A stretch of 64,000 nucleotides of DNA from Pseudomonadota bacterium (GCA_023423935.1 JAFAEQ010000043.1:62001-126000), one strand, 5' to 3'. Shown: positions 24,451 to 34,146, counted from the stretch's first letter. A program made the numbers and translations. The notes: generated by a model not told the origin, from the sequence alone.

Positions 24451-25288
24451 TGTATCTGTCGTCGCGATCACCGTACTGTTTCTCGCGTCGCTCACGGCGT
24501 TCCTGAGCTTCGATGGACAGCGTGGCGACGGGGCGAGCCTCGAGGCGCTTCACACCAATTTCCTCGCCGGTCTCGACGCAATAGCCGTAGCTGCCGTCCT
24601 CGATGCGCTTCAAGGCTTCGTCGATCTTGCGGATCAACTTGCGTTCGCGGTCGCGGGTACGCAGCTCGAGGCTGAACTCCGACTCCTGTGTTGCGCGATC
24701 GTTTGGATCGGGGAAGTTGGCCGCTTCGTCCTTCATGTGAAGCACGGTGCGGTCGACTTCCTGCATCAGATCGCGTTTCCAGGTTTCGAGGATGTTGCGG
24801 AAGTGGTCGAGCTGTTCCTTGCTCATGTACTGCTCGCCGCGGCGGGCAACGTATGGTTTTACGTTGCGCGGGCCGGCAAGCAGACTGCCACCAGCAGACT
24901 CCTGGCTGTCGGTATCGTCTTCATTGGCGCCGGTCTGTTCTACGTCCAGCGTCCGGGATACGGGTCTTAGGGGCATGGGCTCTTTCGGTATCGATTCGGT
25001 TGCGGGCCTGGCCACTACCGCCTTGGCAACGGGCGCTGCTTCTGGAGCAGGCGCTGGCTTGGCGGACTTGGCAACAGGAGTGGCGGGCGCTTTCGCTGGC
25101 GCTTTGGCGGCCGCGGGTTTGGAAGCGGTCTTCGAGACGGGTTTTGCGACGGACACAGCTTTGCGCTGAACGGCAGCCGCAGGTTTCTTGGCAGCGGCGA
25201 CGGGCGCCGATTTCTTAGCAGGAGCAGCCTTCTTTACGACCGTTTTCTTAGCTTTGGTCGTTTTCGTGGCTGGTTTTTTCGCGGCCAT
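24446..25288 (-). CDS. dksA: DksA-family RNA polymerase-binding protein, zinc-less, with basic N-terminal tail
   Basis: ppGpp cofactor that enters the secondary channel of RNA polymerase. 280 aa, nearly twice E. coli DksA (151). Residues 1-95 are a Lys/Ala/Pro-rich histone H1-like tail; 96-150 is a linker; 151-280 is the DksA body. The coiled-coil tip residues corresponding to E. coli Asp74 and Ala76 are kept (Asp197, Ala199 in DPNDRAT). Of the four zinc cysteines only the first remains (Cys237); the others are Thr240, Ser258 and Ala261. Similar cysteine-poor DksA proteins exist in alphaproteobacteria, and basic tails occur in Xanthomonas. Confidence 0.92.
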   Translation of the reverse strand: MAAKKPATKTTKAKKTVVKKAAPAKKSAPVAAAKKPAAAVQRKAVSVAKPVSKTASKPAAAKAPAKAPATPVAKSAKPAPAPEAAPVAKAVVARPATESIPKEPMPLRPVSRTLDVEQTGANEDDTDSQESAGGSLLAGPRNVKPYVARRGEQYMSKEQLDHFRNILETWKRDLMQEVDRTVLHMKDEAANFPDPNDRATQESEFSLELRTRDRERKLIRKIDEALKRIEDGSYGYCVETGEEIGVKRLEARPVATLSIEAQERRERREKQYGDRDDRYR

Positions 25289-25693
25289 CTAGAGCCTCCA
25301 CTGCCTCGCCGCATTGCGTGTGCGGCCGGTCTATTGGGAAGTCGATTCCAAACAAGGGCCGCGATTATACAGACGCGGGTCGGCAGGTACAGGGGAAGAA
25401 AATCCTTGGATTTCCAGCGCTCAAGACTACTGAGGCAGGCCGGGGTTCCGTTCTCGCGGAGGGGCCTGTTTACCTGTCGAAGCCGAGCGACAACCCTGCG
25501 AGTTTGCCGGACGTGTTTTGGGGCTGCGGGCACTGAATCGATTCCGTACACTACCGCGCCCATCGATACCCGCTTCGATCCATAAGCGTGCCGCAGGGGC
25601 GGCTCGTACACGAGTGCCGGGGATGGACAGTCCCCGCTAGGCGCCAGCTTTCAGCTTGCCGTCGGAGCGAGCCCATGCCGATTCAGGAGTGAG
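25289..25693. other. 405-bp divergent intergenic region dksA/smc
   Basis: No coding potential that I trust. It must hold the promoters of dksA (leftwards) and smc (rightwards). A consensus TATAAT is visible for dksA. For smc there is only a weak TACACT near 25549 without a good -35. A short GGGGA/TCCCC hairpin lies in the smc leader near 25619-25636. Confidence 0.6.
25364..25369 (-). promoter_or_regulatory. -10 element of the dksA promoter
   Basis: The minus strand reads TATAAT here, about 75 nt upstream of the dksA ATG. No clear TTGACA-like -35 is seen at 16-18 nt (CTGTAC is the best). Confidence 0.5.
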
Positions 25694-28600
25694 ATGAGAC
25701 TCAACAAGATCAAACTGGCCGGGTTCAAGTCGTTCGTCGACCCGACGTCAGTCAGCCTGCCAGGCAACCTCATCGGCGTCGTCGGCCCGAACGGCTGCGG
25801 CAAATCCAACATCATCGATGCCGTCCGCTGGGTCATGGGCGAGATCTCCGCGAAGCATCTGCGCGGTGATTCCATGGCCGACGTCGTGTTCAACGGCTCG
25901 GCGTCGCGCAAGCCTGTTGGGACTGCATCCGTGGAGCTCGTGTTCGACAATTCCGACGGCACACTCGCAGGACAGTACGCAGGCTACAACGAGGTGTCGC
26001 TCAAGCGCGTGGTCTCGCGCGATGGGCAGTCCGCATACTTTCTGAACGGCATCCGCTGCCGACGCAAGGACATCACGCAGCTGTTCCTCGGCACGGGTCT
26101 CGGTGCACGCAGCTACGCGATCATCGAGCAGGGAATGATCTCGCGGGTGATCGAGGCACGTCCCGAAGAGTTGCGCGGCTTCATCGAAGAGGCGGCCGGC
26201 ATCTCCAAGTACAAGGAGCGCCGTCGCGAAACCGAGAATCGCATTTCGCACACGAAGGAAAATCTCGAACGATTGAGCGACGTTCGAGAGGAAGTCGACA
26301 AGCAGCTGCGCCATCTGCAGCGCCAGGCGGCTACAGCTCGGCGCTATCAGACGTTGAAGCAGGACGAGCGCAAACTGACGGCGGAGTTGCTTGCTCTGCG
26401 CCTGCGGCTCATCGATCAGGATTCGCAGTCGAAGGAAGGCATCCTGCGCGAGCGTGAGACCCAGATGCAGGCGGCGATCGCGGATCTGCGCTCGATCGAA
26501 TCCTCGATCGAAACGACCCGTGAAGACTTCACGGAGAAGTCCGAATCGCTCAACGCGGTGCAGGGTCGCTATTACCAGATCGGCGCCGAGATCTCGCGTG
26601 CTGAACAATCCATTCAACACGGTCGCGAGCTGCGTCAGCGACAGAAGGCTGATCTCGAGCAAGCCGAACGGGGCGCAACAGAAGCGGCGCTGCACCTGAC
26701 GCGCGATCAATCGCAGATCGACGAGCTGCGTCGCGAGCTCGAACAGCTCGAACCAGGCCTTACAGTTGCTCGCGAGCGTGAACATTCATCCGCCGAAGCG
26801 CTGTCTCTTGCCGAAGAGGCCATGCAGCAATGGCAGGAGCGCTGGGAGGATTTCAATCGCGAGTCCCGCGCATCGAGCGAGCAGACCCAGGTCGAGCGCG
26901 CACGTATCGAACAGCTCGAGCATCAGCTCGGACGCCTGCGCAGCCAGCGTGAACGTCTGGCGCAGGAGCTGTCGACGCTCGGAACCACTGACATCGAAAT
27001 GCGCATCGCCGCCCTGCAGGAGCAGGAGTCGCAGGCCGCGACCTCGGGCGAGATGGCCGCTGAACAGCTGCAGAACGTCAGCGAGGAAGTTCAGCAGCTG
27101 CGCGATCGCGAGCGGCAGCTCATTGCAGGTGCCGATGCCAATCGCAAACAGCTCCAGGAAGCGCAGGGACGTTACATGTCGCTGCAGGCGTTGCAGCAGG
27201 CAGCGCTGGGCCTGGCACAGGGCAAGGTGACGGAATGGCTCTCGGCGAATTCGCTGAGCGATCGTCCGCGCCTGGGTCAGCAGCTCACCGTCGAACAAGG
27301 CTGGGAGCGTGCCGTCGAAACCGTGCTGGGTTCGTATCTGGAGTCCGTCTCGGTCGATGCCATCGATTCGATTGCGACCCAGCTCGACTCATTGCAGGTC
27401 GGATCGGTCAGCTTCTATTCGCAGGGATCTGCAGACTCGGCGGCGGTCGATCCCGGTCGCCTGCTGGCGCGCGTGCAAGGACCTGCCGCGATCTCTGCAC
27501 TTCTCACCGGCATCATTGCGGTCGACAGCCTGCCCGAGGCGCTCGCGTTGCGCGCTTCGCTAGGCAATGGCGAATCCGTCATCACACGCGACGGCATCTG
27601 GATCGGTCGCGATTGGTTGCGCGTGAGCCGCGACAAGGACGTGCATGCCGGCGTCATCGGTCGCGAAAAGGAAATGCGCGAACTGCGTGAGGCCGTGAGC
27701 GCTGCGGAAGAGCGACAGGAAGCCCTGCAGAGCGAAGCTTCCGAGATCCGCGAGCGGTTGGTGGAGCTCGAGGGTCGCCGCGATTCGCTGCAGGCGGATG
27801 TGAACCGTCTGCACCGCTCGCACAGCGAGTTGTCCGCGCAGGTCGCTTCGCTCACCAGCCGCGCTGAACAGACCGCGCAACGTGCTCGCAAGATCGAGGC
27901 GGAGACCGCGGAGCTGGAGGCCGATCAGCAGCGCGCAGAGGATGCCATCGCGACCGCACGCGCTCGCCTCGAGGAAGGCCTCGACCAGATGGCGCAGTTC
28001 GAAGCGACGCGCATGGAGCTCGAACAGCAGCGCGACAGCCTGCGTCAGGATCTGAGCTTCAAGCGTCAGCAGGCGCAGAGCGATCGCGACGGCGCGCAGC
28101 ATGTTGCGATCTCGGTGGAATCCAAGCGCTCGGCACTCAACTCGATCTCCTCGGGTCTCGAGCGCCTGCGACACCAACTCGAGCAGCTGCAACTGCGTCG
28201 TGACGAGCTCACTCGACAGCTCGCCGAAGGCGAAGGCCCGCTCGAAATACTGAGCGCGAAGCTCGAGGAATTCCTGCAGCAACGCGTCGTCGTCGAGCAG
28301 GAACTCTCGGCTGCACGCGAAACGCTCGAAGGCGCAGAAGGCCGGATGCGCACCCTGGATCAGCGCCGTATCGAAACCGAAACGGCTGTCGAAGACGCAC
28401 GGTCACGCCTCGAGAACATCCGCATGGCGGCGCAGGAGCTCAAGGTCCGTCGCGAATCGCTGGCGGAGCAGTTCAAGGCGACCCAGTTCGAGCTCGAGAC
28501 TGTCTATCAGGAAATGCCGCCCGAAGCCGACGTGACGGTGTGGGAGCAGACGCTGGTGGATCTGTCGCAGAAGATCGAACGCCTGGGTCAGGTCAACCTC

Positions 28601-29197
28601 GCCGCCATCGACGAGTTCAAGGAACAATCGGAGCGCAAGGAGTACCTGGATCGTCAGTTCAAGGATCTGACCGACGCGCTCGAGACGCTCGAAACGGCGA
28701 TCCGCAAGATCGATCGCGAAACCCGTTCGCGCTTCCAGGACACCTTCGATCGCGTCAATGCCGGCTTGAAGGAGCGTTTCCCACGCCTCTTCGGCGGCGG
28801 TCACGCCTACCTGGAACTGGCGGGCGAAGACATTCTGAACGCTGGCGTGTCGATCATGGCGCGCCCGCCGGGTAAGCGGAACAGCACCATCAACCAGCTA
28901 TCGGGCGGCGAGAAGGCACTCACGGCGGTGGCACTCGTATTCTCGATTTTCGAGCTGAATCCTGCGCCGTTCTGCTTGCTGGACGAGGTGGACGCGCCGC
29001 TCGACGACAACAACGTCGGCCGCTTCTGCGATACGGTCAAGGAAATGTCCAGCCGCGTGCAGTTCATTTTCATCACGCACAACAAGAGCACGATGGAGCT
29101 GGCCTCACAGCTGATCGGCGTCACGATGCACGAGCCGGGTGTGTCGCGCCTGGTGGCCGTGGATGTCGATGAGGCCGTGAGAATGGCGGCGATGTAA
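25694..29197 (+). CDS. smc: chromosome segregation protein SMC
   Basis: ATPase of the SMC-ScpAB condensin. 1167 aa. Walker A GPNGCGKSN at 31-39, long coiled coils rich in Glu/Gln/Arg, hinge near 500-650 ('ETVLGSYLESVSVDAI'), second coiled coil, then the ABC signature LSGGEK at about 1069-1074 and Walker B with LLDEVDAPLD. Its partners scpA and scpB are 7 kb downstream. First gene of an smc-zipA-ligA unit as in Pseudomonas. SMC instead of MukB excludes Enterobacterales-type chromosome organisation. Confidence 0.97.
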   Translation: MRLNKIKLAGFKSFVDPTSVSLPGNLIGVVGPNGCGKSNIIDAVRWVMGEISAKHLRGDSMADVVFNGSASRKPVGTASVELVFDNSDGTLAGQYAGYNEVSLKRVVSRDGQSAYFLNGIRCRRKDITQLFLGTGLGARSYAIIEQGMISRVIEARPEELRGFIEEAAGISKYKERRRETENRISHTKENLERLSDVREEVDKQLRHLQRQAATARRYQTLKQDERKLTAELLALRLRLIDQDSQSKEGILRERETQMQAAIADLRSIESSIETTREDFTEKSESLNAVQGRYYQIGAEISRAEQSIQHGRELRQRQKADLEQAERGATEAALHLTRDQSQIDELRRELEQLEPGLTVAREREHSSAEALSLAEEAMQQWQERWEDFNRESRASSEQTQVERARIEQLEHQLGRLRSQRERLAQELSTLGTTDIEMRIAALQEQESQAATSGEMAAEQLQNVSEEVQQLRDRERQLIAGADANRKQLQEAQGRYMSLQALQQAALGLAQGKVTEWLSANSLSDRPRLGQQLTVEQGWERAVETVLGSYLESVSVDAIDSIATQLDSLQVGSVSFYSQGSADSAAVDPGRLLARVQGPAAISALLTGIIAVDSLPEALALRASLGNGESVITRDGIWIGRDWLRVSRDKDVHAGVIGREKEMRELREAVSAAEERQEALQSEASEIRERLVELEGRRDSLQADVNRLHRSHSELSAQVASLTSRAEQTAQRARKIEAETAELEADQQRAEDAIATARARLEEGLDQMAQFEATRMELEQQRDSLRQDLSFKRQQAQSDRDGAQHVAISVESKRSALNSISSGLERLRHQLEQLQLRRDELTRQLAEGEGPLEILSAKLEEFLQQRVVVEQELSAARETLEGAEGRMRTLDQRRIETETAVEDARSRLENIRMAAQELKVRRESLAEQFKATQFELETVYQEMPPEADVTVWEQTLVDLSQKIERLGQVNLAAIDEFKEQSERKEYLDRQFKDLTDALETLETAIRKIDRETRSRFQDTFDRVNAGLKERFPRLFGGGHAYLELAGEDILNAGVSIMARPPGKRNSTINQLSGGEKALTAVALVFSIFELNPAPFCLLDEVDAPLDDNNVGRFCDTVKEMSSRVQFIFITHNKSTMELASQLIGVTMHEPGVSRLVAVDVDEAVRMAAM

Positions 29198-29293
29198 ATC
29201 GGCGAGGAGCGGGCACGAGGCTTGAGGCGCGAGGCCCGCTCTGGAGATACTGCGTTCCCTCCATTGGGCCTGGGGCCGCTTGCGGCTTCCTCT

Positions 29294-30211
29294 ATGAATG
29301 AACTGCGTTGGATCCTGATCGTTCTCGGTGCCGTCCTGCTGGTCGGCATCTATTTATGGGGTCGGGCCAGCGACAAGAAGGAGCGGGTGGCAAAGGAAGC
29401 CCTGGCGCGCTCGCGTACAGAGCCTCAATTCGAATCTGCACCGGCTCGCTTCGAACCTTCCATTGCCGACTCCTTCGATGCCGATCCGGACCCGCAGCCG
29501 GAATCCTTCGCGGATCCGCAGTTCGCAGACTCGCCACAACCAGAGCCCGACTATTCGACACCCGTGCGCGCCACGGACTATCCGCCGACGATCAGTCGCG
29601 ACACGCGCAGAAGCCGCGTCGAACCCGTGCTCAGTGCGGATGGGCCTGCCGTCGATCTTGCGGCCGACGAGCCGGATGATTCGCTCACAGCCGAGCTGCC
29701 GGCACGCGAGCAATCCGCGGCACCAACCTTGTCGATGAGCGACACGCCGCCGCCGCGCCGCATCGAGCGCCGCAAGATCATCGCATTGCGCCTGGCCGCC
29801 CCTGCGCAGCGATACCCGGGACAGCTGTTGCGCGACGCGCTGGAGGCCGAGGGCCTGCAGCATGGCAAGTACGATGTGTTTCATCGCCTGTCGGATGATG
29901 GTGTCAGCATCTTCAGTGTGGCGAGCATGGTGGAACCAGGAACGTTCGATCTGGAGGAGATGGAATCGGCGGCGTTCGCAGGCGTCACGCTGTTCGCGCA
30001 ATTGCCGGGACCCGTGCCAGGCGTCGATGCGCTTCAGTTGCTCGTCACCTGCGGCAAGCGACTGCAGGAGATTCTGGGCGGCACCTTGCAGGACGAGCGG
30101 GGCGTGCCGCTGACAGTGCACCGGACCGAACGGTTGCGTCAGGAAGTCGTGGACTTCGAGCGCGCACAATCGCGCGACGCCAGTCGCGTGACGGCGCCGC
30201 CAGCCGTCTGA
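29294..30211 (+). CDS. zipA: cell division protein ZipA
   Basis: Inner-membrane protein that tethers FtsZ at the division ring. 305 aa from ATG 29294. One N-terminal membrane helix (about 5-24), a charged then Pro/Asp/Ser-rich linker (about 40-165), and a C-terminal ZipA domain starting at 'RKIIALRLAAPAQRYPG' and including 'KYDVFHRLSDDG'. The frame is open 24 codons upstream, but the ATG directly before the membrane helix is the natural start. Followed 13 nt later by ligA. Confidence 0.93.
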   Translation: MNELRWILIVLGAVLLVGIYLWGRASDKKERVAKEALARSRTEPQFESAPARFEPSIADSFDADPDPQPESFADPQFADSPQPEPDYSTPVRATDYPPTISRDTRRSRVEPVLSADGPAVDLAADEPDDSLTAELPAREQSAAPTLSMSDTPPPRRIERRKIIALRLAAPAQRYPGQLLRDALEAEGLQHGKYDVFHRLSDDGVSIFSVASMVEPGTFDLEEMESAAFAGVTLFAQLPGPVPGVDALQLLVTCGKRLQEILGGTLQDERGVPLTVHRTERLRQEVVDFERAQSRDASRVTAPPAV

Positions 30212-30224
30212 CCGACGGACTCTC

Positions 30225-32249
30225 ATGGCTTCTCTGAAAAAGACCGAAGAGCGCGTACGCGAGCTTCGCGAACAGATCGAGCGTCACAACTACCGCTACT
30301 ACGTACTCGACGATCCGACGGTGTCGGACGCCGAGTACGACCGGCTGATGCGCGAGCTGAAGGACATCGAGGCTGCGCATCCGCAACTCGTCACTGCCGA
30401 TTCTCCCACTCAGCGCGTCGGCATCGCACCAGTCGGCGAATTGCGGGAAGTCGTGCATTCGACACCGATGCTCTCGCTCGACAATGCATTTACCGAGGAG
30501 GATCTGATCAATTTCGACCGGCGCGTGCGTGAGCGTCTCGACGATGTGGAAAGTGTCGAGTACGCGGCAGAGCCCAAGCTCGACGGTCTCGCAGTGAGCT
30601 TTCGCTACGAGCAGGGTGTGCTCGTGCAGGCCGCCACCCGCGGCGACGGTTCGCGCGGCGAAGATGTCACTCACAACGTGAAGACGATCAAGGCCGTCCC
30701 GGTGAGACTGCGAGGCAAAGCTCCCGAAGTCCTCGAGGTCCGCGGCGAAGTGTTCATGACGCTTGCGGGCTTCAAGGCCATGAACGAGAAAGCGCTCGCG
30801 GCGGGGGAGAAGGTCTTCGTCAATCCACGCAATGCGGCGGCGGGCAGCCTGCGACAGCTCGATCCGCGGCTCACGGCGACGCGTCCTCTCGATGTGTTCT
30901 TCTACAGCGTGGGTGAGACCCGCGGATGGAAGCTGCCCGCGCGACATAGTGAATCGCTCGAGCAGTTGCGCGAACTCGGACTCAAGATCTCGCCGCTGCT
31001 GCGCGTCGTGCAAGGCGCTCAGGGTTGTCTCGACTACTACCGCAGTGTCGGTGAGCAGCGCGCGAGCCTGCCGTACGAGATCGATGGCGTCGTCTACAAA
31101 GTGAACCGCTTTCAGCAACAGCGCGATCTGGGCTTCGTCGCACGTGCGCCGCGCTGGGCGATCGCGCACAAGTTTCCCGCGCACGAGGAGACCACCGTCG
31201 TGCGGGGCGTGGAGTTCCAGGTCGGTCGCACCGGTGCGCTGACGCCGGTGGCAAGGCTCGAACCGGTGTTCGTCGGCGGTGTGACCGTCAGCAACGCCAC
31301 GCTGCACAACATGGACGAGGTACAGCGTAAGGACGTGCACATCGGTGACACAGTCGTGATTCGACGAGCCGGCGATGTCATTCCCGAGATCGTCAAGGTC
31401 ATCGTCGAGAAGCGACCGCCGGACGCGCGCAAAGTAGTTCTCCCGCGCAAGTGCCCGATCTGCGATTCAGATGTGGAGCGCGTCGAGGGTGAGGCAGTAG
31501 CTCGCTGTACAGGTGGCCTGTTCTGCCCGGCGCAGCGCAAAGAGGCGCTACGACATTTCGCCTCGCGCCGTGCGCTCGATATCGAAGGTCTGGGCAGCAC
31601 GTTGATAGACCAGCTTGTCGATGGCGATCGCGTACGTAGTCCCGCCGATCTGTACAAACTCACTGTGCAGGATTTCATCCAGCTCGAGCGCATGGGCGAG
31701 AAATCAGCGACGAATCTGGTGAGCGCGCTCGAGAGGAGCAAGAAGACAACCTTCGCAAGGTTTCTGTACGCGCTCGGCATCCGCCATGTCGGCGAAGCCA
31801 CCGCTGCGGCGCTCGCGGCGCACTTCGGTTCGATCGAGGCGCTCGAAGCTGCGACTGAAGAGCAGATCCAGGAAGTGCCGGACATCGGTCCGGTCGTGGC
31901 AGCGCACGTGAGTCATATCATGCAGCAGCCGCACAATCGCGAAGTCATCCAGCAGTTGCGGGCGGCGGGAATCGAATGGCCTGTACAGGTGCGCAGGATG
32001 GGCGCCGCGGAGGGCCCGCTCGCCGGCAAGACGTTCGTACTGACAGGCACGCTCGACAGCATGAGCCGCGATCAGGCCAGCGATCGGATTACCGCCCTCG
32101 GAGGCAAAGTCGCAGGCAGCGTCTCAAAGAAGACGCACTACGTCGTCGCAGGCGCCGAAGCCGGCTCGAAGCTCAAGAAAGCCCAGGAGCTTGGTGTCGA
32201 GGTGCTGGATGAGGCGGCATTTCTCCGCCTGCTTGGGCAGGCGGAGTGA
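30225..32249 (+). CDS. ligA: NAD-dependent DNA ligase LigA
   Basis: Seals nicks with NAD+ in replication and repair. 674 aa, standard. Adenylation lysine Lys118 in KLDG; OB fold; four-cysteine zinc finger at about 410-434 (CPIC ... C ... FC); helix-hairpin-helix repeats ('ALGIRHVGEATAAAL'); C-terminal BRCT domain from 'AGKTFVLTGTL'. Last gene of the smc-zipA-ligA unit. Confidence 0.97.
   Translation: MASLKKTEERVRELREQIERHNYRYYVLDDPTVSDAEYDRLMRELKDIEAAHPQLVTADSPTQRVGIAPVGELREVVHSTPMLSLDNAFTEEDLINFDRRVRERLDDVESVEYAAEPKLDGLAVSFRYEQGVLVQAATRGDGSRGEDVTHNVKTIKAVPVRLRGKAPEVLEVRGEVFMTLAGFKAMNEKALAAGEKVFVNPRNAAAGSLRQLDPRLTATRPLDVFFYSVGETRGWKLPARHSESLEQLRELGLKISPLLRVVQGAQGCLDYYRSVGEQRASLPYEIDGVVYKVNRFQQQRDLGFVARAPRWAIAHKFPAHEETTVVRGVEFQVGRTGALTPVARLEPVFVGGVTVSNATLHNMDEVQRKDVHIGDTVVIRRAGDVIPEIVKVIVEKRPPDARKVVLPRKCPICDSDVERVEGEAVARCTGGLFCPAQRKEALRHFASRRALDIEGLGSTLIDQLVDGDRVRSPADLYKLTVQDFIQLERMGEKSATNLVSALERSKKTTFARFLYALGIRHVGEATAAALAAHFGSIEALEAATEEQIQEVPDIGPVVAAHVSHIMQQPHNREVIQQLRAAGIEWPVQVRRMGAAEGPLAGKTFVLTGTLDSMSRDQASDRITALGGKVAGSVSKKTHYVVAGAEAGSKLKKAQELGVEVLDEAAFLRLLGQAE
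32223..32246 (+). other. hairpin at the 3' end of ligA
   Basis: Perfect 10-bp stem CTCCGCCTGC/GCAGGCGGAG with TTGG loop, inside the last codons of ligA and ending just before its TGA. It may work with the following word array in 3' end formation. Confidence 0.6.
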
Positions 32250-32251
32250 GG

Positions 32252-32359
32252 TCTGATGAGAGTGATGACAGTGACGACGGTGATGTCGGTGATGTCAGTG
32301 AGGTTGGAGCGACTGGTCTGACCGCATCACTCCCATCACTGCCATCACCGCCATCACTT
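32252..32359. repeat. paired 9-nt word arrays between ligA and the PpiC gene
   Basis: Left array 32252-32303: about five and a half 9-nt units of the type agTGATGnc. Right array 32324-32359: four 9-nt units of the type cCATCACtg, i.e. the reverse complement. The 20-nt spacer is unique. Located exactly between the two convergent stop codons, so it could form a long imperfect hairpin in both transcripts. Confidence 0.85.
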
Positions 32360-32364
32360 CAGAT

Positions 32365-33177
32365 TCAGATCTTCTTCTCGATCTTTGCGTTCTTGCGCAG
32401 CTCTTCCAGATAGGTCTGGATGCGCTTGCGCTGCACGATGCCGCGCACGCGTTCTTTCACTTCTTCGAACGCAGGCGGTGTCGGGGCGCGCTTCTCTTCG
32501 AGCTTGATCACGTGCCAGCCGAATTGGGTCTGCACGGGCTGTTCGGTGATCTGGCCGGGTTGCAGGCTCGTCACGGCATCGGCGAACGGCTTGACCATCG
32601 TGTCCAGGGTGAACCAGCCCAGATCGCCGCCGCTCTGGCTCGATGAATCCTTCGACTTCTCCTTCGCAATCTTGGCGAAATCGGCACCGCCTTTCAGCTG
32701 AGCTGTGATGGCATCGGCCGTGGCCTTGTCTTCGACCAGAATGTGGCGGGCGTGGTATTCGCTCGCCATGTTGGCGACCTGCGCGTCGTACTCGGGCTTC
32801 AGCTCGGCGTCGGTGACCGGATGGTCTTCCAGATATTTGTTGATGCCGGCGTCGACGACCACGTTCATGCGGGCGAGGGCGATCTCGTCTGCGACTTTGG
32901 GCGTCTTGGCGATGCCGGACTTCTCCGCCGCATCCGCTGCGAGCTGCATGTCGATGAATTGATCGAGGAGTTGCGACTTCTGGTCTTGCGGAATCTCGCG
33001 ACCTGCCTGGCGTTCCACGTTCGCCACATACAGATCGAACTGCGCCTTGCTGATGGGCTTGCCGTTGACGGTAGCGACGGATTCGCCAGACGCTGCCGGA
33101 GCCGCGGCCTTGCCGCACGCTGCGAGCAGCAGCATGGGAACGAAAAGAATCAATGCGGTATTACGACGACGATTCAT
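32365..33177 (-). CDS. PpiC-type peptidyl-prolyl isomerase lipoprotein
   Basis: Predicted periplasmic folding factor. 270 aa. Signal peptide with lipobox LLAAC (Cys21). SurA/PpiC-type N-terminal helical region (about 35-140), parvulin domain about 143-240 with 'ARHILVEDKATADAI', 'GGDLGWF' and 'QTQFGWHVIKLE'. Could be related to the EpsD-type isomerase associated with exopolysaccharide export, but no such genes are nearby. bolA and yciB lie upstream on the same strand. Confidence 0.9.
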   Translation of the reverse strand: MNRRRNTALILFVPMLLLAACGKAAAPAASGESVATVNGKPISKAQFDLYVANVERQAGREIPQDQKSQLLDQFIDMQLAADAAEKSGIAKTPKVADEIALARMNVVVDAGINKYLEDHPVTDAELKPEYDAQVANMASEYHARHILVEDKATADAITAQLKGGADFAKIAKEKSKDSSSQSGGDLGWFTLDTMVKPFADAVTSLQPGQITEQPVQTQFGWHVIKLEEKRAPTPPAFEEVKERVRGIVQRKRIQTYLEELRKNAKIEKKI

Positions 33178-33200
33178 GGCTGTCCTTTGGATTGCAGCTT

Positions 33201-33479
33201 TTATGACTTAAGTGCGGCTTCGGCCGGTGTGAGGGCGGAGATGCCCAGAGCATGGATATCGGTCTGCATCAGATCTGCGAGGCAGCGATAGACGAGCTGA
33301 TGGCGCTGCACGGTGCGCAGCCCTTCGAAATCGGGCGAGACGATGCGAACGCGAAAATGGCCTCGGCCATCGCGTGCACCCGCGTGACCTGCATGCAGAT
33401 GGCTGTCGTCGATCAGCTCGACGGCTTGCGTGTGCAGCGAGCTGCGCAGCTGTGCCACGATGCGATCGGCGCGGTTCAC
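33201..33479 (-). CDS. BolA family protein
   Basis: BolA/IbaG-type small protein, a partner of monothiol glutaredoxins in Fe-S handling. 92 aa from GTG 33479, which overlaps the yciB stop (GTGA). The fold is recognised by 'AVELIDDSHLHAGH', 'GHFRVRIVSPDFEGL' and 'RHQLVYRCLADLM'. The longer frame upstream only reads through yciB in another frame. Likely cotranscribed with yciB. Confidence 0.9.
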   Translation of the reverse strand: MNRADRIVAQLRSSLHTQAVELIDDSHLHAGHAGARDGRGHFRVRIVSPDFEGLRTVQRHQLVYRCLADLMQTDIHALGISALTPAEAALKS

Positions 33480-34027
33480 TGAGCACCGCCGTCGGCGGGG
33501 GTTTGCGGCATTTTGGAGGCCAGCCACACACCCTGCAGCAAGGCGAAGACGAGTGTCAGGCCCAGCACGCCGAAGACCTTGAACTTCGCCCAGACGTCGG
33601 TGCTGAAGTTGTACATGACGTACAGATTGATCGCACCGAGCGCGAGAAAGAACAGTGCCCATACCGTGTTCAAGCGGAGCCAAAGGGGGCGCTCGAGCGT
33701 AACGCTTGCGTCCAGCAGCCGCTGGATCATCGGTTTCTCGCCGACGAACTGGCTGATCAGGAAGCCCGCGGCGAACAGCCAGTTCACCACAGTGACTTTC
33801 CATTTGATGAACGCCTCGTCATGAATCCACAAGGTCAGCCCACCGAATACGAGCACGAGGGCAGCCGAGATGAGGGCCATCGAGCTCACCTTCCGATGCA
33901 GTGTCCATTGCAAGGCCACCTGCAGCAGCACCGCGACGATGATTACGCCCGTTGCGATGAAGATGCCCGCGAATTTGAATGCAATGAAGAATGCGATGAG
34001 GGGGAAAAAATCGAACAGCAGCTGCAT
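33476..34027 (-). CDS. yciB: YciB/IspZ-type inner membrane septation protein
   Basis: Inner-membrane protein involved in cell envelope synthesis and septation. 183 aa from the ATG at 34027, chosen because the protein then begins MQLLFDFFPLIAFFIAFKF, the family start; an upstream start at 34114 would add an unusual 29-residue leader. About five transmembrane segments; 'FAAGFLISQFVGEKPMIQRL' is family-typical. It diverges from the yciO-like gene. Confidence 0.92.
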   Translation of the reverse strand: MQLLFDFFPLIAFFIAFKFAGIFIATGVIIVAVLLQVALQWTLHRKVSSMALISAALVLVFGGLTLWIHDEAFIKWKVTVVNWLFAAGFLISQFVGEKPMIQRLLDASVTLERPLWLRLNTVWALFFLALGAINLYVMYNFSTDVWAKFKVFGVLGLTLVFALLQGVWLASKMPQTPADGGAQ

Positions 34028-34146
34028 GGAGACGGACGCGCGCAAAGGGGCCGGTATGATACCCGTGAAGCCCGGTCGTGGGCAGTTACCACCCTTTAAG
34101 GCTTCCGCAAACACCTGACGTCGCTTTCCACTGACGGCTCGGCGCT

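Noticed and set aside
32252..32359. CRISPR-like reading of the 9-nt arrays
   Set aside because: Units of 9 nt without spacers and with an inverted second half do not fit a CRISPR array.
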